A DNA stretch of 64,000 nucleotides from Streptomyces sp. NBC_00620 (GTDB lineage Bacteria > Actinomycetota > Actinomycetes > Streptomycetales > Streptomycetaceae), in assembly GCF_026341825.1 (NCBI RefSeq), contig NZ_JAPENY010000002.1, positions 1,397,001 through 1,461,000 on the forward strand, given 5' to 3'. The position numbers were made by a program, and so were the translations under genes. The notes under the pieces were generated by a model. It saw nothing but the letters and a program-made list of their open reading frames with translations, was not told where the DNA came from and ran no database searches. How positions within the stretch are numbered: the stretch's first letter is position 1; every line of letters starts with the position of its first letter. Positions 56,890 through 64,000 of this stretch are shown here, piece by piece.

Positions 56890-57354
56890 ATGTATGCGCA
56901 CTTCGCCTCGCGGGCGGAGGTCGTCGACGCGGCGATGAGCCGTGCCATCGACCGGGGCAACGAGGTACTGGGCGCGGTCGGCCTGACCGGTGACCCGCTG
57001 CTCGCCCTGGCGCGGTACGTCGAGGCCGGCTGGCACCTGGTGGACCAGGCGCGGGCGCTGCTCGTCGCTGCTCAGCGGGAACTCTCCGCCGGACGCATCC
57101 GTGAGCTGCATGCCGGCCCCGCCGCCCGGGTCGAGGCGCCGGTCGCCCGGGGCCGCGCCGAGGGGGCCTTCCGGACGGACCTGCCGATCGCGTGGATGAT
57201 CAATGTCCTGCACGCGGTCATGCACAGTGCGGCGGACGAGATCCGCGCCGGCCGTCTCACTTCCGAGCGTGCCGCCGACCACATCACGGCCACGGTGCTC
57301 GCCGCCTTCACACCGCCGGGGAAGCCGGTACCCGAGACCGGCGGCGGAGCGTAG
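56890..57354 (+). pseudogene. TetR family regulator lacking its DNA-binding domain
   Basis: 154 residues align to the part of TetR proteins after the recognition helix: YAHFASRAEVVDAAMSRAI is the end of the HTH (normally preceded by ..TLYAHF), then a full ligand/dimer domain. The ~45 residues with helices 1-3 are absent; the DNA upstream is the divergent CoA-binding gene promoter and holds no HTH in any frame. Either a truncated pseudogene or a regulator that lost DNA binding. Confidence 0.75.
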
Positions 57355-57486
57355 CCCCATCGTCCCTCGCTGAGAGCCGCCCCCCGGGTCCTCCGGCGGC
57401 CTGTCGGACCGACTGAGCCGCGGTCGGCGTACGAGCGCCCCGAACTCGCATGTCCGGGCGGACCGTCAGAGCACGCCCGGCGGCGC

Positions 57487-57885
57487 CTACGAGGTCGACC
57501 CGAACTCCTGCTCGTTCTCGAAGCGGTCGGCGGTCCGCTCAGTGCGCCGGGGGCGGGCGAGAGCGCGCCGGCCCAGGGCCACGCCGATCAGACCCAACGG
57601 AATGGCCGCGATGGCTCCCACCATCCCGTTGCCTGTGCCGGGGCCGCCACTGGAGGTGGCCAGGTGCAGCGCCGCGAGGGCCGTGCCGACCAGGCCCGCC
57701 GCCATGGCCGACATGGCGGCGGTACGTGCGTTGCCGACGCTGATACGGCCGGCGACGCGGGTCAGGGCCAGCCAACCGATGGCCACGCCGATCAGCCCCA
57801 CCCCGAGGGCCAGGTTGGCCCCGGTCCGCCCGTCGCCGATGACTCCGCCCTCGGCGGCCACCGTCAGGACATCTGTTGCGCTCAC
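57487..57885 (-). CDS. DUF6223-like small membrane protein
   Basis: 132 aa from a GTG with GGAGGAG upstream. Three to four hydrophobic helices (ANLALGVGLIGVAIGWLALT, AMSAMAAGLVGTALAALHLA, MVGAIAAIPLGLIGVALGRRAL) and a charged C-terminus. Matches the small DUF6223-type membrane family common in Streptomyces. Divergent from the sensor kinase, with palindromes in between. Function unknown; it may be a target of that two-component system. Confidence 0.75.
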   Translation of the reverse strand: MSATDVLTVAAEGGVIGDGRTGANLALGVGLIGVAIGWLALTRVAGRISVGNARTAAMSAMAAGLVGTALAALHLATSSGGPGTGNGMVGAIAAIPLGLIGVALGRRALARPRRTERTADRFENEQEFGSTS

Positions 57886-57987
57886 GCCGCTCTCCTCCTT
57901 CTTGCGTGCCAAGTTCCGTGGTTCCGCTGTCCCTTGAGCGTGCCTGCCGACGGCACGGCCGGTCGTCCGGCAGGCGCGGTCTCTTCG

Positions 57988-58057
57988 GACTGCCGTCGAC
58001 GCGGCAGTCGACTACCGCACACGCGGCAGGCGGCGGGCAGGTACCGCGGGCGCGGTA
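57988..58057. promoter_or_regulatory. dyads upstream of the two-component operon
   Basis: GACTGCCG-TCGACG-CGGCAGTC (57988-58009), then TACCGC-ACAC-GCGGCA (58013-58028) and TACCGC-GGGC-GCGGTA (58042-58057), the last two 29 bp apart. NarL-type response regulators bind such N4-spaced inverted half sites, so these probably mediate autoregulation. Confidence 0.6.
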
Positions 58058-58116
58058 GCCGGCCGCTCCTCCGCGGGCCGGACTCGCCCGCAGCGGCGTC
58101 CGGTTAGGGTGCGCGC

Positions 58117-59244
58117 ATGGACACAGGGCGTTTTCGTGTCCCGGCCGGTGTCATGGACTGGGTGATTGCCGTCGGCGTGGCGGCACTGCTGCTGGGAACC
58201 GGGTTGTCCGAGCGGCAACCGGCCGGGGAGCGCGAACTGTTCGGCGCCGTGCTGCTGGCGGCGGGCGGTCTGGCGCTGATCGCGCGTCGCAGGGCTCCGA
58301 TTGCCGTGCTGGCTGTCACCGGCCTGTGCGCGGTGGGGTACGAGGCGGCCGGTTTCGAACTGCTGGCCGTCCCGTACCTGGTCGCGGTGTACGGCGCCGT
58401 GCGGGCCGGACACCGTGCCCTGACGGTGGCGGCATCCGTGTCTCTCCTCGTCGTCCTCCCTCTCACTGCGCTGGTCTTCCGCGACGGTCCGGCGCGCGAG
58501 GCGTTCGCGCAGGCCCGGAACGTCCTGGAGATCGCCTGGCTGATCGCCGCCTTCGCCGCCGGGGAGGCGCTGCGGCAGGCCGAGCGGCGGGCGGACGAAG
58601 CCGAGCGCACTCGCGAGGAGACCGCTCGGCGCCGCGCCGACGAGGAGCGGCTGCACATCGCGCGGGAGCTGCACGACTCCCTCACCCACCAGATTTCGAT
58701 CATCAAGGTGCAGTCCGAGGTCGCCGTCCATGTGGCCCGCAGACGCGGCGAGCAGGTGCCCGAGGCGCTACTGGCGATCCAGACGGCCGGACGGGAGGCG
58801 ACCCGGGAACTGCGCGCGACTCTGGAGGCCCTGCGCGACGACGACACCACCCCGCCGCAGAGCCTCGAGCACGTACCGATACTGGTGGAGCGCGCCCGTT
58901 CGATGGGCCTGGACGCAACGCTGACGATCGAAGGGCCCCGGCAGGACGTGCCGGCCGCCGTGGGCAGGACCGCCTACCGCATAGTCCAGGAGGCGCTGAC
59001 CAACACCGCCCGGCACGCCTGCGCCACCACCGCGGCGGTCCGGATCGAGTACCGGCCCGACGGGCTGTCCGTCCAGGTGGACGACGACGGCAGGGCCGCC
59101 CCCGATGACGCCCCCGCCCACGGCCTCGGGCTGCTCGGCATGCGCGAACGCGTCACCGCCCTGGGCGGCCGGCTGCGCGCGCAGCCGCGCACCGGGCACG
59201 GGTTCACCGTCCAGGCCGAACTCCCCGTGGAGCGAGCATCATGA
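58117..59244 (+). CDS. NarL-type sensor histidine kinase
   Basis: 375 aa. Four to five N-terminal membrane helices (residues about 13-120), a coiled-coil linker rich in Glu/Arg, the dimerisation/phosphoacceptor HisKA_3 motif ARELHDSLTHQ (His186), and a HATPase_c domain with VQEALTNTARHA (N box) and HGLGLLGMRERV (G2). Leaderless: TAGGGT then 6 nt to the ATG. Overlaps the response regulator by 4 nt. Signal unknown. Confidence 0.92.
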   Translation: MDTGRFRVPAGVMDWVIAVGVAALLLGTGLSERQPAGERELFGAVLLAAGGLALIARRRAPIAVLAVTGLCAVGYEAAGFELLAVPYLVAVYGAVRAGHRALTVAASVSLLVVLPLTALVFRDGPAREAFAQARNVLEIAWLIAAFAAGEALRQAERRADEAERTREETARRRADEERLHIARELHDSLTHQISIIKVQSEVAVHVARRRGEQVPEALLAIQTAGREATRELRATLEALRDDDTTPPQSLEHVPILVERARSMGLDATLTIEGPRQDVPAAVGRTAYRIVQEALTNTARHACATTAAVRIEYRPDGLSVQVDDDGRAAPDDAPAHGLGLLGMRERVTALGGRLRAQPRTGHGFTVQAELPVERAS

Positions 59245-59900
59245 TCCGTGTCCTGCTGGTCGACGACCAGCCGCTCATCCGCAGCGGCTTCCGCGCGCTG
59301 CTCGACCTCGAGGACGACATCGAGGTGGTGGCCGAAGCCGCCGATGGCGACGAGGGGTTGTCGCTCATCAAGGAGCATCTGCCCGACGTCGCGCTCATCG
59401 ACATCCGGATGCCGGTCATGGACGGCATCCAGGCGACCCGGCGCATCGCCGCGGACCCGGCCCTGGCCGGCGTGCACGTCGTCATACTGACCAACTACGG
59501 CATGGACGAGTACGTCTTCGAAGCGCTGCGCGCCGGCGCCGCCGGGTTCCTGGTCAAGGACATCGTGCCGGAGGACCTCCTGCACGCCGTACGAGTGGCC
59601 GCCCGCGGCGACGCTCTCCTCGCCCCGTCCATCACCCGCAAGCTGATCCACCGGTACGTCACCCAGCCGCTCCCCGCCACCAGTGCCGCGCTGGAGGAGC
59701 TGACGAGCCGCGAACGCGAAGCGGTCGCCCTGGCAGCACGGGGCCTGTCCAACGGCCAGATCGCCGAGCACATGGTGATCAGCCCGATGACCGCGAAGAC
59801 CCACATCAACCGGGCCATGACCAAACTCCGCACCCGCGACCGTGCCCAACTCGTGGTCCTCGCCTACGAATCCGGGCTGGTCACCCCGCGCAACCCCTGA
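59241..59900 (+). CDS. LuxR/NarL family response regulator
   Basis: 219 aa. Receiver domain with acidic pair Asp8-Asp9, phosphoacceptor Asp54 (ALIDIRMP) and Lys in FLVKDIVPEDL. The C-terminal GerE HTH is ELTSREREAVALAARGLSNGQIAEHMVISPMTAKTHINR in two stretches. It begins on an ATGA overlap with the kinase. Probable targets are its own promoter dyads and the divergent DUF6223 gene. Confidence 0.93.
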   Translation: MIRVLLVDDQPLIRSGFRALLDLEDDIEVVAEAADGDEGLSLIKEHLPDVALIDIRMPVMDGIQATRRIAADPALAGVHVVILTNYGMDEYVFEALRAGAAGFLVKDIVPEDLLHAVRVAARGDALLAPSITRKLIHRYVTQPLPATSAALEELTSREREAVALAARGLSNGQIAEHMVISPMTAKTHINRAMTKLRTRDRAQLVVLAYESGLVTPRNP

Positions 59901-60032
59901 AGGCAGGGCGCCGGCCCAGGCCGCCCTGCGATTCCCGCCGGGCCCCTCGGTGCGGTGCGGCCGCGCCCCGGCGCTGTCCGGAATGGGTCCCACCTCCCTG
60001 CGTGCGACGTCCCGCACGCCTAGGCTCACGCT

Positions 60033-60716
60033 GTGCTGCGTATCACCGATGTTCGAACGGGCGAGCCCACTGATGCCGTCCGCGCCCGACGGGCCCTGGC
60101 CCGTGTACGGGTGCATGTGCCGACGGCCGACACATCCGCGCTGCGGGTGCTGCTGGTCGCCGACGTACTGGCCCGGGCCCTGGAAATCGGCGGGACCCCC
60201 GCCGTCACCGCGGCCGACCCACCCGAGGAACTCCGGGTGCGCGCCGACGCACTCGGCATCCGCCGCGCCGAAGCCGGTACGGCCGGCGCGGGCCCGGCCC
60301 TGCACGTGCTCGTGCAGGGCGACACCGCGCCTGAGGACGACATCCGGATCGAGGTCGCCCCGGTCACCGGCACGGCCGATCCGGCACTCCTGCGCATGAT
60401 CCTGCTCGCGACCCCGCGCCGGGAGCCCGTCGACCTCGCCACCGCCGACCTCGAAGGCGCCCGGGAGACGCTCGCGCGCTGGCGGAAGGCGGTCGCCACC
60501 TGGGCGACCCGGCCGTCCAAACCCGTTCCCGAAGCCGTACGGCAGGAACTGCGGGCCGCATGGGAGGACGACCTCGACGTGCCCGCCGTACTCGAGGTGC
60601 TGCGGCGCGTGGAGAGCGACGAGGGCATCCCGGACGGCGCCCGCTTCGAGACGTACGCCTACGCGGACCGTCTCCTCGGGCTCGAACTCACCCGCGACAT
60701 CGGGTCGGTGCGGTGA
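60033..60716 (+). CDS. cysteinyl-tRNA synthetase-like protein without catalytic motifs
   Basis: 227 aa from a GTG 6 nt after TAGGCT (leaderless). The C-terminal 60 residues (AAWEDDLDVPAVLEVL, then FETYAYADRLLGLEL) match the end of the CysRS catalytic/stem region (DLDTP-AL ... ADR-LGLDL). The N-terminal half looks like a worn Rossmann fold (RVHVPTADTSALRVLLVADVLARALE). HIGH and KMSKS motifs are missing, so aminoacylation is excluded. Coupled (GTGA) to sixA. A conserved noncatalytic paralogue seems likely; role unknown. Confidence 0.72.
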   Translation: MLRITDVRTGEPTDAVRARRALARVRVHVPTADTSALRVLLVADVLARALEIGGTPAVTAADPPEELRVRADALGIRRAEAGTAGAGPALHVLVQGDTAPEDDIRIEVAPVTGTADPALLRMILLATPRREPVDLATADLEGARETLARWRKAVATWATRPSKPVPEAVRQELRAAWEDDLDVPAVLEVLRRVESDEGIPDGARFETYAYADRLLGLELTRDIGSVR

Positions 60717-61258
60717 TCACGCGCGCGGGAGCCGGCCCGCTGCGCAGGCTCGTCGTCCTGCGGCACGCCAAGTCCGCCTGGCCGGTGGGCGTGGCCGACC
60801 ACGAGCGGCCCCTCGCACCGCGCGGCCGCCGCGACGCCCCGGCCGCCGGACGCGCCCTCGCCGAAGCGGACTGCCTGCCGGACCTCGCGCTGTGCTCCAC
60901 CGCCGTACGGGCCCGGCAGACCTGGGAGTTGGCCGCCGCGCAGTGGGGCACCCCGCCGCCCGTGCGACTGGACGGGCGGCTGTACGGGGCCGACGTACCG
61001 GAGTTGCTGGAAGCCGTGCGTGAAGTCCCGGATCAGGTGGCCACGTTGCTGCTGATCGGGCACAACCCCGGCCTGGAGGAGCTGGTCCTCGAACTGGCCG
61101 GTGACAGCCTCGACGGCGCGCTGGACGACGTACGGACGAAGTTCCCGACCTCGGCCGTGGCCATCCTCGCCTGGCACGGCGCCAACTGGGAGGAACTCGC
61201 CCCCGGCGCAGCCCTGTTGACGGACATGGCCGTGCCGAGAGGCAAGAAGAAGGCCTGA
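60713..61258 (+). CDS. sixA: SixA-type phosphohistidine phosphatase
   Basis: 181 aa, histidine phosphatase superfamily. The catalytic RHAK is at residues 17-20 (His18), the second arginine is in CSTAVRARQTWE, and the second His is in LIGHNPGLEEL. SixA removes phosphate from histidine on Hpt or PTS proteins. Translationally coupled to the CysRS-like gene. Ends 3 bp from the convergent permease stop. Confidence 0.9.
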   Translation: MITRAGAGPLRRLVVLRHAKSAWPVGVADHERPLAPRGRRDAPAAGRALAEADCLPDLALCSTAVRARQTWELAAAQWGTPPPVRLDGRLYGADVPELLEAVREVPDQVATLLLIGHNPGLEELVLELAGDSLDGALDDVRTKFPTSAVAILAWHGANWEELAPGAALLTDMAVPRGKKKA

Positions 61259-61261
61259 GGT

Positions 61262-63253
61262 TCAGCCCACGTGGATCCGGGGCCTGCGCTCCGGATCCGG
61301 CTCGGCGCGGCGGAGCACCTCGCGGGTGACCGGGGCGACCTCGCCGTCGCCGAAGACGAGGAAGCGTACGAGGTGACTCAACGGGTTGCCCTCGGTCCAG
61401 TTGAAGTACGCGTTGGGAACCTCGCCGGTGCGCTCGCGCAGTTGCATCAGGACGGCCGCGATGGTGTTGGGCACGGTGGCGCCCTCGACGCGCAGCCTGC
61501 GTACGCCGTGCTTCTCCTCGCCGTGCACGGTGAGGTCGGCGGTGAAGTCCGAGGAGTCCGTGACGAAGACCTCCAGGAACAGCACCGGACGCCCGTCGGG
61601 GATGTGGGTGTGCTCGCGCTGGCTGTACTCCTTGGCGCGGTACTCCCGGGTGGTGTGCTCCTGCGGCTCGTTGGCGATCAGCTGGAGCGGCCCGCTCGCC
61701 GCGGCCTCGTCGATGAAGTGGGCCGCAGCCTCGTCGAACGTGACGTCGGCGGCGCGCAGTTCGAAGGCGCGACGCACCCGGGACGCGAACGAGGTGAGCA
61801 GGATCGCGAGAATGAAGATCCCCGCGATCTTGATGCCGTCGGGCCGCTCGATGACATTGGTGACCAGGGTGTACGCGAAGACCGCGGTGATCGCGCCGAA
61901 GCCGATCGTGGCGCCCCGGTGGCCCCGCTGGTGCACGGCGACCGTCGAGGCGAAGGACGCGGACAGCATCAGGACGAGCACACCGGTCGCGTACGCGCCG
62001 CTCTGGTCGTCGACGTTGGCGTTGAACCACAGCGTGATGAAGACCGCGGCCGCCATGAAGACCAGGACCAGTGGGCGCACGGCCCGGCTCCACTCGGGAG
62101 CCATGCCGTAGCGCGGCAGATAGCGCGGTACGAGGTTGAGGAGCCCGGCGAGCGCGGAGGCGCCGGCGAACCAGAGGATCGCGATGGTCGAGATGTCGTA
62201 GACCGTGCCGAAGGCCTCACCGAGGTGCTCGTGCGCGAGAAACGCGAGCGCACGGCCGTTCGCCGAGCCGCCGCTCTCGAACTCGTCCTGGGGGATCAGG
62301 ATGGTCGTCGCCAGGCTGGAAAGGAGCAGGAAGCCGCTCATGATCACGGCGGCCGTGGTGAGCAGCTTGCGGGTTTCGCGGATCCGGCCGACCGGCTTCT
62401 CGTACGTGTCCGTCGAGTCGCCCTTGACCTGCGGCATCACCGCCACGCCCGTCTCGAAGCCGGACATGCCGAGTGCCAGCTTCGGGAAGACGAGCAGTGC
62501 CACGCCGACCATCGCGAGCGGCGAGGAGTGCTCGGCCGTCATCATGTCCGTCCAGTCGCCGATCTTGACCGGGTTGCTCAGCACCTCCCACGCGGAGGTG
62601 GCCAGAACGACGACATTAAGTGCGAGATACGCCGTCACGAGGACCACGGCGATACCGATGGCCTCCTTGAAGCCCTTCAGGAAGACCGCACCCAGACCGG
62701 CGACCAGGACGAGGGTGATCCAGACGTTCCCGCCGTGCATCCAGTGCGGAGCGAAAGGATTCTCCACGACGTGCGCGGAGGCGTCCGCAGCCGACAGCGT
62801 GATCGTGATCATGAAGTCGGTCGCGGCGAACCCGAGCAGCACGAGGACGAAGATCTTCCCCGACCACCAGGGCAGCAGCCGCTCCAGCATCGCGATCGAA
62901 CCCTCGCCGTGCGGGCTCTCGTGCGCGACACGGCGGTACACCGGCAGCGCGCCCAGCAGGGTCAGCGCGATCAGCACGAGCGTCGCGAGCGGGGAGAGCA
63001 GTCCGGCCGCGAGGGCGGCGATACCCGGCTGGTAGCCGAGCGTGGAGAAGTAGTCCACGCCGGTCAGACACATCACGCGCCACCAGGTGTGGCCCTGGTG
63101 CTCGGCGTCCGGGGTGGCGTGCGGGCCCGGGTGACGGGCCGACCGCTCGCTCAGGCCCTCCAGGAGCCACGCCCGCCAGCGGGGCGTGGCGGCGGAGGGT
63201 CCGGGATGGCCGGGCGCGTCCGAGTCGGAACTCTCCACCTGAGTGCCGGTCAT
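61262..63253 (-). CDS. APC superfamily amino-acid permease
   Basis: 663 aa from the ATG at 63253 (GGGAG upstream). About 12 membrane helices between residues 55 and 480, with LTGVDYFSTLGYQPGIAALA, MSGFETGVAVMPQ and GKRIRETRKLLTTAAVIMSGF-type loops of the APC family (APC_2 type). A 180-residue cytoplasmic C-terminal domain follows (RRAFELRAADVTFDEAAAHF, then NAYFNWTEGNPLSHLVRFLV). Substrate unknown: amino acids or K+. Confidence 0.85.
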   Translation of the reverse strand: MTGTQVESSDSDAPGHPGPSAATPRWRAWLLEGLSERSARHPGPHATPDAEHQGHTWWRVMCLTGVDYFSTLGYQPGIAALAAGLLSPLATLVLIALTLLGALPVYRRVAHESPHGEGSIAMLERLLPWWSGKIFVLVLLGFAATDFMITITLSAADASAHVVENPFAPHWMHGGNVWITLVLVAGLGAVFLKGFKEAIGIAVVLVTAYLALNVVVLATSAWEVLSNPVKIGDWTDMMTAEHSSPLAMVGVALLVFPKLALGMSGFETGVAVMPQVKGDSTDTYEKPVGRIRETRKLLTTAAVIMSGFLLLSSLATTILIPQDEFESGGSANGRALAFLAHEHLGEAFGTVYDISTIAILWFAGASALAGLLNLVPRYLPRYGMAPEWSRAVRPLVLVFMAAAVFITLWFNANVDDQSGAYATGVLVLMLSASFASTVAVHQRGHRGATIGFGAITAVFAYTLVTNVIERPDGIKIAGIFILAILLTSFASRVRRAFELRAADVTFDEAAAHFIDEAAASGPLQLIANEPQEHTTREYRAKEYSQREHTHIPDGRPVLFLEVFVTDSSDFTADLTVHGEEKHGVRRLRVEGATVPNTIAAVLMQLRERTGEVPNAYFNWTEGNPLSHLVRFLVFGDGEVAPVTREVLRRAEPDPERRPRIHVG

Positions 63254-63435
63254 GCTGCGATCTCCCTGCGATCGGTAGGGCCGGCGATCCGGCATCGGTC
63301 GAACCGTTCCCCGGCCTGGGCCTTGTGGGCAACGACGAGCGAGTATCCACCACCTCCTTGTGCACACGTCGGCCGGGGCGACCGTGCGCGGATCCGGCGT
63401 GCTCCACGCGCGCGTGCAGCACATACGCTGGCGTG

Positions 63436-64000
63436 ATGCAGGACGAGTACCGCACAGTGGCCCGCGTGGGCGTGCACGAGACCGAGGTCAACCGCTCCCG
63501 TTTCCTGTGCGCCCTCGCCCCGGCCGCCACCGAGCGGGAGGCCCAGGACTTCATCGCCGGCATCCGCAAGGAGCACGCCGACGCCACCCACAACTGCTAC
63601 GCCTACGTCATCGGAGCCGACGCCGCCGTCCAGCGGGCGAGCGACGACGGCGAACCCGGCGGCACCGCGGGCGTCCCCATGCTCCAGATGCTGCTGCGCC
63701 GCGACATGCGGTACGTCGTCGCCGTCGTCACCCGCTACTACGGCGGCGTCAAGCTCGGCGCGGGCGGACTGATCAGGGCGTACGGCGGTTCGGTCGGAGA
63801 GGCCCTGGACACCCTGGGGACCCTCACGCGCCGCAGGTTCCGGCTGGCGACGCTGACCGTCGACCACCAGCGTGCGGGCAAGGTGCAGAACGATCTGCGC
63901 TCCACCGGGCGCGAGGTACGTGACGTGCGTTACGGCGAGGCGGTCACGATCCAGATCGGGCTGCCGGACGCGGATGTCGAGTCGTTCAAGGCGTGGCTGG
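63436..64000 (+). CDS. YigZ/IMPACT family protein, 3' end outside window
   Basis: 188 residues visible. The IMPACT domain is clear: NRSRFLCALAPAATEREA, then THNCYAYVIG, SDDGEPGGTAGVPML and VVTRYYGGVKLGAGGLIRAYG. The C-terminal DUF1949 domain has begun. The E. coli homologue is YigZ; the eukaryotic one inhibits Gcn2 kinases. Leaderless: TACGCT then 6 nt to the ATG. It runs past the window edge. Confidence 0.92.
   Translation, partial: MQDEYRTVARVGVHETEVNRSRFLCALAPAATEREAQDFIAGIRKEHADATHNCYAYVIGADAAVQRASDDGEPGGTAGVPMLQMLLRRDMRYVVAVVTRYYGGVKLGAGGLIRAYGGSVGEALDTLGTLTRRRFRLATLTVDHQRAGKVQNDLRSTGREVRDVRYGEAVTIQIGLPDADVESFKAWL

Noticed and set aside
61271..63436. 721-aa plus-strand frame over the permease
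   Set aside because: Charged repetitive translation, antisense of an obvious membrane protein.

Overview
The window is high-GC actinobacterial DNA, almost certainly a Streptomyces chromosome. The signs are strong G/C at third codon positions, many GTG/TTG starts, a large set of starts lying only 6-7 nt after a TANNNT -10 box (leaderless messages), Lsr2, DUF397/DUF5753 and DUF2637 families, and a typical Streptomyces intergenic repeat at 35605-35700. No rRNA, tRNA or CRISPR array was seen.

Left chromosomal arm (1-10983): an SDR reductase, a 59-aa small gene, an HxlR regulator divergent from a carboxymuconolactone-decarboxylase-family gene with a perfect operator between them, undecaprenyl-diphosphatase, a three-gene carbohydrate operon (Gfo/Idh/MocA, PmoA-like, cupin) behind a LacI-type operator, a second HxlR divergent from a thiolase, a TVP38 membrane protein, an AlkD-like DNA repair protein, and the 5' two thirds of a tuf (EF-Tu) gene.

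Integrated element (about 10984-35138, 24.2 kb): the tuf gene is split in codon 261 by an element that carries a large serine integrase beside its right end. Joining the outer flanks restores an uninterrupted 389-codon EF-Tu. The junctions predict attB and attP as imperfect dyads around an AA dinucleotide. The element carries a transfer block (small membrane proteins, a VirD4/TraD-like coupling ATPase, a replication-relaxation family protein with three 12-bp tandem repeats in front of it, and a DUF2637 membrane protein); hicBA; a plasmid-like block (an unassigned gene behind a promoter-attenuator, ParA/ParB-like proteins, and a palindrome-dense parS-like region); two HATPase proteins with an XRE-DUF5753/DUF397 pair; and a cargo region with several unassigned membrane proteins, a HEPN-motif protein, an Lsr2 paralogue and a secreted protein with two bulb-type lectin domains under a strong promoter with operator palindromes. 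The cargo has lower GC and looks like accessory defence/competition genes silenced or controlled by element regulators.

Right chromosomal arm (35139-64000): the tuf 3' remnant, a spermidine-synthase-like protein, an arsenic cluster (arsC, aquaporin, arsR, divergent arsM), two tandem paralogous proline-rich membrane proteins, a thioesterase, a secreted GH3 enzyme coupled to a secreted carboxylesterase, DedA, a gamma-carbonic anhydrase, a hexapeptide acyltransferase, an EamA exporter divergent from its XRE-cupin regulator, YbaK, a CDF metal exporter divergent from an ArsR-type repressor, a pit-ppk2 phosphate/polyphosphate operon, assorted enzymes, a truncated TetR, a two-component system with two upstream dyads, a CysRS-like stump with SixA, an APC permease and the start of a YigZ/IMPACT gene.
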